NCBI RefSeq assembly: GCF_020080835.1
Contig: NC_058161.1
Coordinates: 6,116,001 to 6,180,000, forward strand
Length of the DNA: 64,000 nt
Origin: Cotesia glomerata
Taxonomy: Eukaryota > Arthropoda > Insecta > Hymenoptera > Braconidae
Reading direction: 5' to 3'
Each line of letters opens with the position of its first letter. Within the stretch, counting starts at the first letter, position 1. Both the position numbers and the translations under genes were made by a program. Shown here in pieces: positions 49,801 to 59,700 of this stretch. The notes beneath the pieces were generated by a model. The model saw only the letters and a program-made list of their open reading frames with translations, did no database searches and was not told where the DNA came from.

Positions 49801-51623
49801 TATTTTTATTTCTATTTCTTACCTCTGAAGTGACAAAGCTCTGAACTTTAACTGGCCAACTGAAATCTATCTTCTCGAAGTTTAGTTGAAATAATGAAGC
49901 CCATCCAAATTTAATATTTTTGGACCATACTGGTTCGTCTTCAGGAATTGTAACGGAGTCAAGCTACAATAATTTAATTTATATGTTATGCTCATGTTTG
50001 CGTAATAAGTTATAAAATAAATTGAGTAGAAATATTGTTACGTTTCCCGATTCTGCAAAAATTAAACCAAATGGGCCTTGAAGTATTTTTAACGCATTAG
50101 AAGGACCCGTAGGGAATGAAGTTTCTTCCGAAGATTTATTTCTATTCTTCAACATAATAGATGCATTTTGAAGGGTAACTATAAATGCCCTATCAAAATT
50201 TTTATTGTCAGTATCGTGAGTGATGTGAAATTTTCCATTGATGAAATAGTAGAATGCAGAAGTGTCTACTTCTGTGAACTCAGCTTTTATTTCACTATGG
50301 TAATAAAAAGAAATGGTTTTTCCATAAGGAAATATTGCTGAAAAATTTAATAAAAAATGTATGTTATTTATCTGTTTTACCGTTATTGTTCTTTTAAAAT
50401 TAGAACAAAAAAAAATTGTAATTAATCTGCACAAAAACTAAAATTAGTTTTTAAAAAAAAAACTTAAAAAAATAATTAGCGTAACGAGTGATAAACTTTT
50501 AATAAAAAATACCAATTACATATTTCGCGCAATTATTTCTTTGATATGAATAGAAAAAATTTAATTGATTAGAGGTTGTAGAGTTATTAATTGAAATTAA
50601 TTAGCTGTGTCAGAGTGGAAAAATCTCAAGGTTGAATTGCAGGTGAGACGGGTTCGATTCCTATCGATGGTTAATTGGAACCAATCTTGGGTTACTAATT
50701 CCTTACAATTGAAATTCGTATTTAATTGAAGCAACATTTACTGTTTAGCAATTAGAACTACATAGATAAAAACAAGTATTTTATCTTCGAATGAATGGTG
50801 ATAAGAAATAATTATTTGTTAGAAATTTATTATCAATTTTGACTTTATATTTTATAACAATAAAGTACCATCAATTAAAATTTAATTGCGTTATTAAATA
50901 ATTTATTTCACTAATGGGTTTTTTGTTATGCAAAAGTTTTGTGATAGTTAAAAAATTTTATAATTAACTATACAAGTAACCAAAAAAAAAAAATTTTTTT
51001 TTGAACAGAATATAATTTTCTCTCCACAATAAATTTATAGAAATTAGCAATAGTTAAAAACATTAATTTTTTCTGAATTTGATCCGACAGTAATAAATAG
51101 AAATAAATTTTATCAATATATTTTAAATGTTTTATGAACGTGGATACTTACTTTTATCTATGTTTCCTCGAGCAAAAGCGAGGAATGTTAGAAATACTGA
51201 AATAAAAAAACAAAATTCATTAGATATTTAGACGAAAAATTTGATTTTATTTATATTCATTCAACACCCATTTAACACAAAACTGGAAAAATAAGATTTT
51301 CAAATTACATTTTTATGAGATATTATTCTAATTATAATAGTAATTTTGGGAGTTTCAAATATGATTTTACAATAAATATTTCGACAATATGTCTCCTTAT
51401 TTTGGGAATTTGAATTGTTATGCTTTCTAAACTGTATGTTATTCGAAATTATTTTCAATTATTTAATTCAATTATAAAATTCGAATCAATTATTTAAACT
51501 TCATTGTTAAAATCTATATAGACTGTGATATAACAGTAGGATAGATAAAGAACAACAGAAAGAAAGTTAAAGTAATAATGATTTGATAAACTTACCAGCC
51601 AGGAAGATTCTATAGCCAGCCAT
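40807..51623 (-). CDS. Short large lipid transfer protein with vitellogenin-type N domain, paralogue 1
   Basis: Ten exons, 5' to 3': 51623-51596, 51196-51152, 50337-50042, 49963-49823, 48389-48219, 48138-47996, 47919-47542, 47464-47148, 43651-43032 and 41742-40807. All phases agree: 1024 residues. A clear signal peptide (about 20 residues) is split over exons 1 and 2. Family marks: WSKNIKFGWASLFQL, then TIHGQCKTSY (the vitellogenin T-I-x-G-x-C block), then an alpha-helical LLTP region (RFFIGIVSQVGTNAA onward) and a C-terminal beta-rich region. Large lipid transfer proteins carry lipid through the secretory path or haemolymph. It is far shorter than insect vitellogenin or apolipophorin, has no polyserine tract and no visible vWFD domain. 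The length is nearer microsomal triglyceride transfer protein, but the T-I-x-G-x-C block looks vitellogenin-like. I leave the subfamily open. Exon limits and several exon lengths (141, 143, 620) are identical to paralogue 2. Confidence 0.85.
41819..42053. mobile_element. Intact ACACGGAAAAAAG MITE (intron 9 of lipid transfer protein 1)
   Basis: Ends ACACGGAAAAAAGAAAACT and its complement near 42053. The interior has the palindromic motif AATTACAGTTTCAGATTGTAATT in degenerate copies. An inverse copy hosts the LINE at 34617-39291. Confidence 0.85.
42226..42353. mobile_element. Short MITE, GGCTATTCGGACACTGTGAG ends
   Basis: The left end GGCTATTCGGACACTGTGAG and right end ACAGTGTCCGAATAGTCT are inverse; inner arms TTTAGCGTGAATAT-like. 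About 128 bases, noncoding. Confidence 0.75.
42457..42818. mobile_element. ACACTGAGAAAAAA-family MITE
   Basis: Ends ACACTGAGAAAAAACATTTC and inverse complement; interior as in 19028-19346, with two mirrored halves. Noncoding. Confidence 0.8.
43878..44652. repeat. Inverted-repeat block in the left part of intron 8
   Basis: Outer arms TATTGAGACAAAGAAAAAAG and complement (about 43878 and 44652); inner arms CTCGCTCCAAAAGTTCAACT and complement (about 43958-44380). The loop side has CCTCGGCTTCACCTCGG, echoing the double-hairpin repeats. Confidence 0.65.
45011..46386. mobile_element. Element with ACACTGTAAAAAATTTG ends and CACTCCG arrays
   Basis: Ends ACACTGTAAAAAATTTGCGG and inverse complement (ATTTTTTACAGTGT). 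The interior flanks are arrays of short palindromic GGAGTGATTTCACTCCG-type words. Nested inside the tRNA-armed element; itself holds 45289-46136. A fragment of one end is near 52720. Confidence 0.8.
45289..46136. mobile_element. MITE with GGGTCATTCYACGTCAAATC ends
   Basis: Inverted ends GGGTCATTCTACGTCAAATC and complement; the arms extend about 190 bases (to about 45480 and from about 45945). Innermost layer. Noncoding; the frames inside are mirror images of each other. Confidence 0.85.
46499..46835. repeat. Double-hairpin repeat inserted in the right tRNA-like arm
   Basis: Shares GGCGAAAAG/CTTTCCGCC arms and the CCTCAGATCACATG...GATGTGATCTGAGG hairpin with 11255-11975. It breaks the sequence TTTTT|CGGTCAAATTTAT that is continuous in the opposite arm. 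Confidence 0.75.
48740..49500. repeat. Palindromic satellite, period 253 bases, 2.9 copies
   Basis: Units start at about 48758, 49011 and 49264 (exact 253-base steps). Each unit is itself a long imperfect palindrome: a segment with TCATCGAGACCTTTCATTTG faces CAAATGAAAGCTCTTGATAA across an ATATATAT centre. The first two units are nearly identical. Related, more diverged units lie at about 25905-26410. Located in intron 4 of the lipid transfer protein gene. Confidence 0.9.
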
Positions 51624-51894
51624 CGTAAGAAAATAATGCTTTAGCGACCAACGAATGTGGTTTTTATAGTGCTCCCAAAAAAGCAATTTTACTAGCCAAC
51701 TTCGTGGGGAATTTTGCAGAATAATGATAACAATCTATTTAAAACTAACGCTAACAATTTAAAACTATCGTATGTACGATCAATTTCACGTTGATTCCGC
51801 TTTTTTTTACATTCGATAAGGTAACCAATTACTTCTCAAAAAAATAAATATATCAACTAATATGATTAATTCAAATTTTGACAATATTATTAGA

Positions 51895-52705
51895 CACACT
51901 GAGTGGAAAAATTTCTTTTGAAAATGAAGTTCTGAAGTTTAAATTTGGTATACCCTATTCCATACCTAAACGCCTAAAATTGTACTTATAACGTTTTTGA
52001 GCTTTACGAGCTTAAAAATATAATTTATGTGGTATTTTGAGCTCTCCGAGCTCAAAGAGTTAGTTGATAGTTTTTAGCTGTTCTATGCTCTTGATCTCTT
52101 CGAGCTCAAAAATCTGATAGAAGTTTAATAAAACACTATTCTTTAAATTTTCAAACTGCAATTACTTTTGAATGAATAAACTGATTTTCACGCATTTGAC
52201 AGCATTCGACGCAGTTTTTTGAGTCCTATGATTTACTTTTAAACACAAATTGATCAGACTGAAAATTTCGGAGTAATTCGAAAAAATCACTTTTTTTCAT
52301 GAACGATAACTCACGAACGAATCAACCGATTTTGATCGGCCATGTGGTGATCGACGTGTTTTTTTTATTTTAAAAGCTGATTAGTTTTTGGAATCGATCG
52401 GTAAAACCGTTTAAAAGTTATGAGAGATTTAGTTAAAGGAACCAAAATTTTTCTTTTAGTAACTTTCTTGTTCAATAAAGGTTTTATAGATCTAGAGGAA
52501 AAAAAATTTTAAATAAACAACATAAATTTTCATTCAAAATTTTTTTTTTCCAAATCTAGAAAATTTTTATCCAACAAGAAAGTTACTGTGAGGAAAATTT
52601 TGATTTCTTTAGCTAAGAAATGAAATTGTTAAAAATTTCGAACAAATCAATTTCTTGTTACAAAAATAGCCATATTTTTCAAAGGAAATTTTTTCACTTA
52701 ATGTA
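51895..52705. mobile_element. ACACTGAG-family MITE interrupted by another repeat
   Basis: Left end ACACTGAGTGGAAAAATTTC at 51896; the right part resumes near 52460 and ends near 52705 in the AAGGAAATTTTTTCACTTAATGT form. Between them is a block with GAGCTCAAAGAG words and a TGAACGATAACTCACGAACG segment. Confidence 0.65.
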
Positions 52706-53018
52706 CGAGTGATGGGAGTGTAATTTACTCCTGATTTTTTACAGTTTGTCATCTTCAAAATCGTGGATTTATTAAATATAATTAATTCATAATTTTCAAT
52801 ACATTGCTGATGAGAAAAATGTATTCATATTAAAATTCTATATGTTATAAATAATTAAAAAAATCATATATAATTTTATCATGTATAAGTTAAGATGAAA
52901 ATGAAAAAAAAATACGCAGTCTAAATATAAAAATAAATTCCGATTGATAATAGTTATTTTTCGATGTAATCGCAATTACGATAATTGATCTATCATAAAA
53001 AAAATGCGATGATCAATC

Positions 53019-53054
<36 letters not shown>

Positions 53055-53633
53055 CATTAATTGCCACAATAAAAATTTAATCGAATTTGATGAAAATAAC
53101 GTTTGATCGATAATAAAAATTTACAATGTAATCGATTTTAGCGCTATTTTTTATTGACTCTTAAAAAAATGATGAAATCTTTTTAAAAAATTATAGATTA
53201 GTACAATCAACAACGATTGAATAACAAAACGATTAAATCTTTTGTAACCAAAATTTTAATGCTTTGCCCACCAATTAAAATTCATGTGGAAATTCGAGTA
53301 ATCAATTAAATTTTTCATACATATTTTTTATCGGTACATTTAATGTTTTTTAGTAGAGAAGAAAGGGGTCAATGGAAAGGAGTAGACAATTGAAAAAATT
53401 AACGAAAATTAAATATACTTGTAAAAACATGTTTCAATAAGAGCCCTGATTCATTTAGAATTTTAAAAAATTGTATTGTTTAATTTTTTTAATTATATAA
53501 AATTTTTATGTTTTTTTTTAATTCTTGACAAGAAGTTTAGGATTATGATCCAGATATAGATATATGTACAATATAAAAAAATATAATATAAGAACAGAAT
53601 TTAACTGCAAAGCTTTCAACCAGAAGTCGTACA

Positions 53634-53840
53634 CGGAGAGAAATTTATAGGAACCTTTCCAAAAATTATGGGAATGATTCCTATAATAAAATGATCATTA
53701 TAGTTATCAATCCTATGCTCATTATGGAAACCATACCCATAATTTATTGAAAACAATCCTATACAATAACGGAATAGCTTCAATATATTATGAGAATGGT
53801 TCCTATGATATTATGGGAATGACGCACATAATAATAGAAA
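53634..53840. repeat. Palindromic ATTATGGGAATGATTCCTAT array with an ACACGGAGAGAAA end
   Basis: Begins TACACGGAGAGAAATTTATA. The interior has at least six degenerate copies of a palindrome built on ATTATGGGAAT/ATTCCTATAAT. The right terminus is not clear. Fits the class of common-end elements with array interiors. Confidence 0.6.
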
Positions 53841-53924
53841 AATGTTTATGTTCATAATAATGGAGCAATCACATCAAAAATATAAAGTAATTATTACAGC
53901 ACGCACCAATATTTTTCAGTGATT

Positions 53925-54185
53925 ATAATTAAGAAGGGTTTATATTTTTTCTCTTTCTCGCTCTCTATTGGACAAACGAGAGTATCTCTGTCATACTTGT
54001 ACAACTTATGGAATCTTAAAACGGATTTTATGCATAAATAAATGAAAATTTTCCAAAAAAGCGCTTCGCTCTTCGATGGATAATTTAATTATCTATCGAA
54101 GAGCGAAGCGTTTTTTTTTTCAAAGTTTTATCTTATTCATGAGCAAAACTCGTTTGAAAATCAACTATCAACCGCTCTTTTAAAA
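53925..54185. repeat. Inverted copy of the hairpin repeat at 20640-20925
   Basis: Contains TCTCGCTCTCTATTGGACAA and the CTTCGCTCTTCGATGGATAA hairpin in the opposite orientation to 20640-20925. The two copies lie 33 kb apart. Confidence 0.8.
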
Positions 54186-54204
54186 ATATGTGCATTACGT
54201 TACG

Positions 54205-54505
54205 TTGCCAGCCTCTGAAAGTGGCAGAGATAGCCGGGCGGCACACGTATGACTTGGGCGATCACACATTTTAAGCAACAACTTGAATGGGTGACCACTC
54301 TAGTCAGCGTTGGCTAACGCGAGGGATCTCTGCACACTAGGAGAGGGGTCTAATGCTCCAGTGGTCGATAAAGAAGAGTTTCTTATCAATCACTGTAGAC
54401 TTAACCCAGCTCCGACTGTACTAACATGGGTTTTCTCTGTGGTTTTCCCATGTTACTGTTCCAATAGCCGAGTGGTGAGGATCACCCTGATAGCCATCCA
54501 ATCAT
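54205..54505 (+). mobile_element. Retroposon with 5S-rRNA-like head
   Basis: Positions 54258-54315 resemble insect 5S rRNA: CGATCAC...TTAAGCA, then ACTTGAATGGGTGACCACT (the box C region), then GTTGGC. About 15 bases of 5S between the two blocks are missing. A non-5S tail follows with GGGTTTTCTCTGTGGTTTTC. This is what a 5S-derived (SINE3-type) retroposon would look like. Judged from memory of 5S sequence, without alignment. The overlapping 65-codon frame at 54310 is not a gene. Confidence 0.45.
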
Positions 54506-54759
54506 AAAAGTTAACGTTAAATTGCAATCCAACTTTTATACAATCTAGGGCCGGAAATTGACTTTAACTTTTATCAAAATGTTGTAGTAAAAGTCTTGAT
54601 GTGAACTTTTAGTGAAGTTGGACAAAATGAGTGAAAATACTCATTGATATGGCAGATTATCAGAATTTGTTGAATTTGTCTCTTTTTTACATCGGTAGGT
54701 AATTTATCGGTAAAAAAACGAAGCATAGTAAAAATTTTTTACGGACAAAAAAATCAATA

Positions 54760-55275
54760 ATTTATGGTAAGACCGGGGAGTTGAACCCGAATCGGCTGGT
54801 TACGAATCAAGCTCACTATCAGATTTTTTTTTATTCAAGCGTTTATTTATTTAAATCATTGATACATAGATATAAAAATAATACACAGGTATAAACGTAA
54901 GACTTGTTACTTAAAATAAATTGTCTACCTGGCCCATACGGGCTCTCATAGAGGATAACATAAATGATATTTCTTAATACCTGATAAGCCGCAGGGGCTG
55001 TACATAGTGAAGTAAATAATACAGTTTTTCTTATTCTTATTGTGTTAAATACATAAAGTGTTAATACATGATTTATACTAGTTAGCCTAGAAAAGAAACT
55101 TGATTTTTATAAAAAAGGCTTACGTTATTAGAATAGTACATGAGAGACATTAAATCAACAACAATTAAAATTAAAAAATATAATATAATAATAGAATAGA
55201 ACAAGAAGACAAAAAAAAAGAGGAAGCTATTAAAAGAGCTCACTATCAGATAAGCTATCTGAGGCACACATCGCG
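54760..55275 (-). mobile_element. tRNA-like SINE split by a younger retroposed insertion
   Basis: On the minus strand the outer parts read as a tRNA-like unit with a T-arm GGTTCAACTCC. It is split by 54824-55236, which starts with a T-run (a poly-A tail on the minus strand) and is flanked by a 14-base duplication AGCTCACTATCAGA (54810-54823 and 55237-55250). The insert is noncoding and may be a LINE 3' end or SINE. Confidence 0.65.
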
Positions 55276-55391
55276 GACGTAGTTTTAGTCACTTATATTT
55301 GACACAATATTTCTATAATGTATAAAATGTAAAATTGTATTTGCAATTATGAATATAAAGTGAGTGAATTGAATTAATTTAATAGTTTTTG

Positions 55392-55615
55392 GTTTTTAGC
55401 TATGACATTGAAGTTAGCAATCACTTGACTATTTTGTAATTTTTTTTTAACAAATAAATTTGTTCCAAAAAATTATTTATAAAAAATTGCATTTTTAATT
55501 TTTATAAATTTCTACATGTCAATTTTTCTTTCTAATTATTTTTTACCATAATTTACTTGTTAAAAAAAATTCCTAAAATTATCAAATGTCAGCTAAATTA
55601 ATTTTCATCTTTAGC
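55392..55615 (+). repeat. ~190-base dispersed repeat
   Basis: Begins GACATTGAAGTTAGCAATCA; same orientation as the copies in and near the transporter and myosin genes. Confidence 0.7.
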
Positions 55616-56760
55616 TTTAAACATGTAAAGAAATGTTGTAATATAGAAATACTCTGAAACCGTTCATAAAATTATTTACAAAGCATTAAAATTTTTTTTT
55701 ATCGTCCTATTATTTTTTATTAATTTTTTATAAGAAGTGATTGACAATTAACTTGCAAAAAACTTTTTTAAATCATGGTTTTCTAATCAACTTGAAGGTC
55801 CAAATAAAGTAACATTAATTTTTCTATGAATTTTACAGTAATTTTTTATTAAAAAATCATTCCAACTTAACAATAACTTTTTTATAGATTAAAAGTTGGT
55901 TAAGACTTAGATTAAAATTGCGGCAGTAGATTAATGTTAAGTTACTATACAACTTCAACACAAATTGTACATAACTTTTACTGTACAGGTTTTGGAGTGA
56001 ACTTAAGGGAGTATTCTAGTTTAGAATTTTGAAAAAAATGAAAACATTTTTTTTTCATAATTCGATAGTTTCGATATTCAAAAATATCTCCCTGAAAGGA
56101 TTTTTCAAAATTCAAATTGTTGTCAGATTTCTGTTGCAAGAAATGTAACAAATGGAACAAAGTATTATACCATGAACAAGTTATATACAATTCTTAAGTC
56201 AGTTTCTTCTAACACGATCTTGTGCAAGGCACATATGTATATAGAGACTCTCGACACTAAGAGTCTTGCACAAAGCTCGGTAATAGGAATTTTGCTCAAA
56301 CACGTGTTCCTTGGGTTCCTTCATTTAATCGATGAAAAAATTAGCAAATTCATGAATATTGATTCAAATTTAACGGAATAAACTTCCCGGATTTAACACC
56401 CGTTAAAAATAATTAAATTCTATCGGGAATACCTCAAAATGGAGCTTTTCATTAAATTTCTTTCTTCATTGTTTATGAGTGACAAAATAAGTAAAAATTT
56501 TTCATTTTAGCGCAAATATATACTTTCAATTGTATAATATTTTATTTATTGTACCATCATCAATCAAATATAAGTATAATATTGGAATTGTGAATATATG
56601 AAATAATGAAGCGGATATTAATTGCTCAGAAAAAATGAAATTTTATTGAAATATCATCAATACATTGTACATATTAATGAAAAAAAGAGAAAGAATAAGT
56701 CCAAATTTCAGCTAATTTTTTTAGCATTACAATTCGTGTAAATTTAGTTGTATTTTCATT

Positions 56761-59700
56761 TTACACAAAACGGGATGGAGTAACTTTGTCAATTGGTTGA
56801 ATTTTAACAAAGTTTCCACAATTTTTCAATTCACGTGAAATTGGGAACAAGTCCAATTCGTAATTATTATGTAGCCATTGTTTCAACCATTGTTCACTTG
56901 AAATTATTCCAGCCTCATTATCACAATCGAATGAAGTTGTTTGCCATTCAAATTGATCATTCTGATTAAGTACGATAGTAGTAGTATTCTTGAGATTATT
57001 CGCATCTCTAGTGACAATCAAGTATTTTGAATATGGACTCGAACTATCATCATCAATAGCAACACTTTTTTTGTCAATAATTATTACGTCAGCTTCAATA
57101 AATTTAATATCCAATTGTTTCGGGTAATCCGCATTAATGAATTCAAGAACAGAATTAAGATAAACGTTATTCTCTAATGAACCGCGAAATAAGACTATCG
57201 ATGTTTGTACAGCAATATGCCAAACATCTATAAATGGATTATACATTAAAATACCATATTCGCGAACCAACCACATTTTAGCTTCAATTTCTGTTTGTAT
57301 CGACTTAGCTTCCTTTGATTCGTTCCTCGATACATTGACTGCATATACAGCTGGGCTAAGACCAGAGAATGTAAATGGTATTCCCAGATCATTAATGAAA
57401 TTATATTCGTACAAGCTGTGATAAAACACATCATATAATGTAGTAACTTGGTTAGAAGTATTCAAAGTTCCATTATTTGATGGAGTGTCAAATGCCTTCA
57501 ATACAGTGTCAATGTCATTTTTTAAGTTTTTCCATGATTGAGCGGTGTAATAGTCTGATAACACAGGTCGTGATTTATAAAATAATACAATAACCATATG
57601 AGAATCCGGCATTGCTGCCATAGCAGCTGGGAATTTCTTAATCAGTTCGATAATAAATGCCTGGGTAAAAGAGCCCTTTATTTTTACGACGTCATTGTTT
57701 AACAATGTCAATAAGTAATCCATGCCTTCAACATTCAAGTAAATCTGAAACAAATAAATTATAACCTCAGTTATTACTTGCGCTATCAGCCCTTATGAAA
57801 GTATAATACAATGATGCTTTTGGTTTCAGTCTCAACACACTTTAAAGTTAAAAAAAAAAAACGCCATTTGGCCAAGCCCGACATGGATAAGGTAGATTTA
57901 TTTAACGATGATAGGAAAATTAATATTTTTCATATTTTCAAAGCCACTGAAGAAATAAAAAAAACGTTCAAAAGTCAACAAATTATACATAGCTTAAATT
58001 AAAGATAATTGTATAAAGGCCCTCGCCAGACAAGCCGGGGTAAAATGACCCTATTGCAATTGGGTTAATTTTTTTTCCTGAAATACCTTATACTGTAGAC
58101 AACATCTCAGTCTAGTTTCAACTCTGAAATATCACGCGTTTTTGAGTAAAAAATGAATATTTTGTTTTCAAATCTATTATTCTCCGAATCTACTAAATAA
58201 TATTAAAAAAAGTACTTATGGGTTTTAAGATATCACTAATTAGTAGTATTTCTAGAAAAATTCACTCGATAATCGGGTCAGTTGGTCATCGGTAAAAATG
58301 CGATTATATTTAGAAAAAAAATTTTTTTTGTGCCAAAATCGTATGATACGCATTAGCTTTTTTTTAATAAAAATAAATAAGTTTTTAAAATAAGAATAAT
58401 AATAATAATAAATTTTTAAAATAAAAATAATTAAGTGAACTTGAGATAAAATCAATACATTTAAGTTACATTTGACGGTAAAAATATTATTTCGAAAAGA
58501 TTGACAAAACTAAAAATTTTTCGAAAATTAAAAAAATTTTCTAACATCCTCAACTCCGAAACTAACTGGCCGCCCTGTTTAAGAATATTCATTGAAAAAA
58601 ATTTAAAAAAATTCGCTCAATGCAAATTATATATCTATAGATATATACTTAGAAATTAAAATCAATTGGAATTATTGAAAAAAATCCAAATCTCATGACA
58701 GTGAATTTTTTTCAATGAATATTTTTAAACAGGGCGATTTTTCTCATCTTCAAATTTGATAACTTGACAAAATAAAACATATTATAACAAAATTTTCTTC
58801 AAATTCCGACATGAGACCGGCTACAATAACTAGATTCATATATAAATTTACTTAAAAATACTAATAAAAAATTTTTACTTACGCCCCAATTGGTGACAGT
58901 TTTATGTCCTTCGAAGAAAATTTGTTCAGCGTAAAATTGTTCAATGACGTTCTTCTCTTCATTGTAAATTAAGGAAAATCTTATCTTGAATCCATTTCCG
59001 TTGTCATCTACTGCATTGTGGGTCTGAGAAATTGACATTTTGTCGGATATTTTTTCAGGACTATCAATGAAACGCCAAATTTTTAAAGTGATTTCTTTGA
59101 GTTGAGCCTCGGATGGATCAGATGAGACGGCTAAATCCCGAATTAATGAGCAATGGTAATTGTACAAGTGTTTACTATTCTCGTAAACTATAAACCAGTG
59201 AATACGAAGGACATCTGCCTCCGACTGAGCGTTATAAATAAGATATTCATACGCAGAAATGCGAAGCGTCGAAGGTAGAGTGTAATCAGCCATGATAGAC
59301 CAGAATAAATCAGAACCAAAAGCATAGTCTGATTTCAACGATGTTTGGATTGCCCTCGATGCTAATAGCCGAATTCCATTTGGATTTGGATTTATTTTAA
59401 CAACACCCTTAACAATTGGTGCTAAGTAATTGCTATCGGCACCATTTAGTATATTGCCCAAAGCAAAGATGTAAATTTGTTGAAAATCATAATTTTTCTC
59501 ATCTGAAAAAATCATGTGATTATTGTTACAACTAAATTTTTAGATATTTCGGTTTAAATTTATTCAATTGTTTGTTAAATTACTTATAAGATGGTCGTAA
59601 TACGCTTTCTGATATTTTTTAAGTGACTCGTTATTTTTGTTGCCAAAAGTTCTGGAAATTAAAGTTGAGTAAGAAAGAATGGCTGATTTACGGACTTTTG

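Larger units (their letters stand above)
51624..56760. other. Intergenic region between the two lipid transfer protein genes
   Basis: 5.1 kb separating two head-to-tail genes; it must contain the promoter of paralogue 1 (right side of 51624) and the 3' flank of paralogue 2. Contents: interrupted MITE 51895-52705, an A homopolymer near 53020-53049, a palindromic array 53634-53840, a hairpin repeat 53925-54185, a 5S-like retroposon near 54205-54500, a tRNA-like element with a nested insertion 54760-55275, and a ~190-base repeat 55392-55615. 55616-56760 shows no gene; a 69-codon frame at 56172 lacks support. Confidence 0.65.

Noticed and set aside
50590..50690. tRNA-like sequence with boxes TGTGTCAGAGTGG and GGGTTCGATTCC in intron 2 of lipid transfer protein 1
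   Set aside because: The acceptor stem does not pair and no clear anticodon stem forms. At most a tRNA-derived pseudogene or SINE head; not called as a tRNA.
54310..54507. 65-codon plus-strand frame
   Set aside because: Lies inside the 5S-like retroposon, with no splice context and no recognisable domain.
56172..56381. 69-codon plus-strand frame
   Set aside because: Isolated in intergenic DNA, no signal peptide, family motif or polyadenylation context; chance frame.
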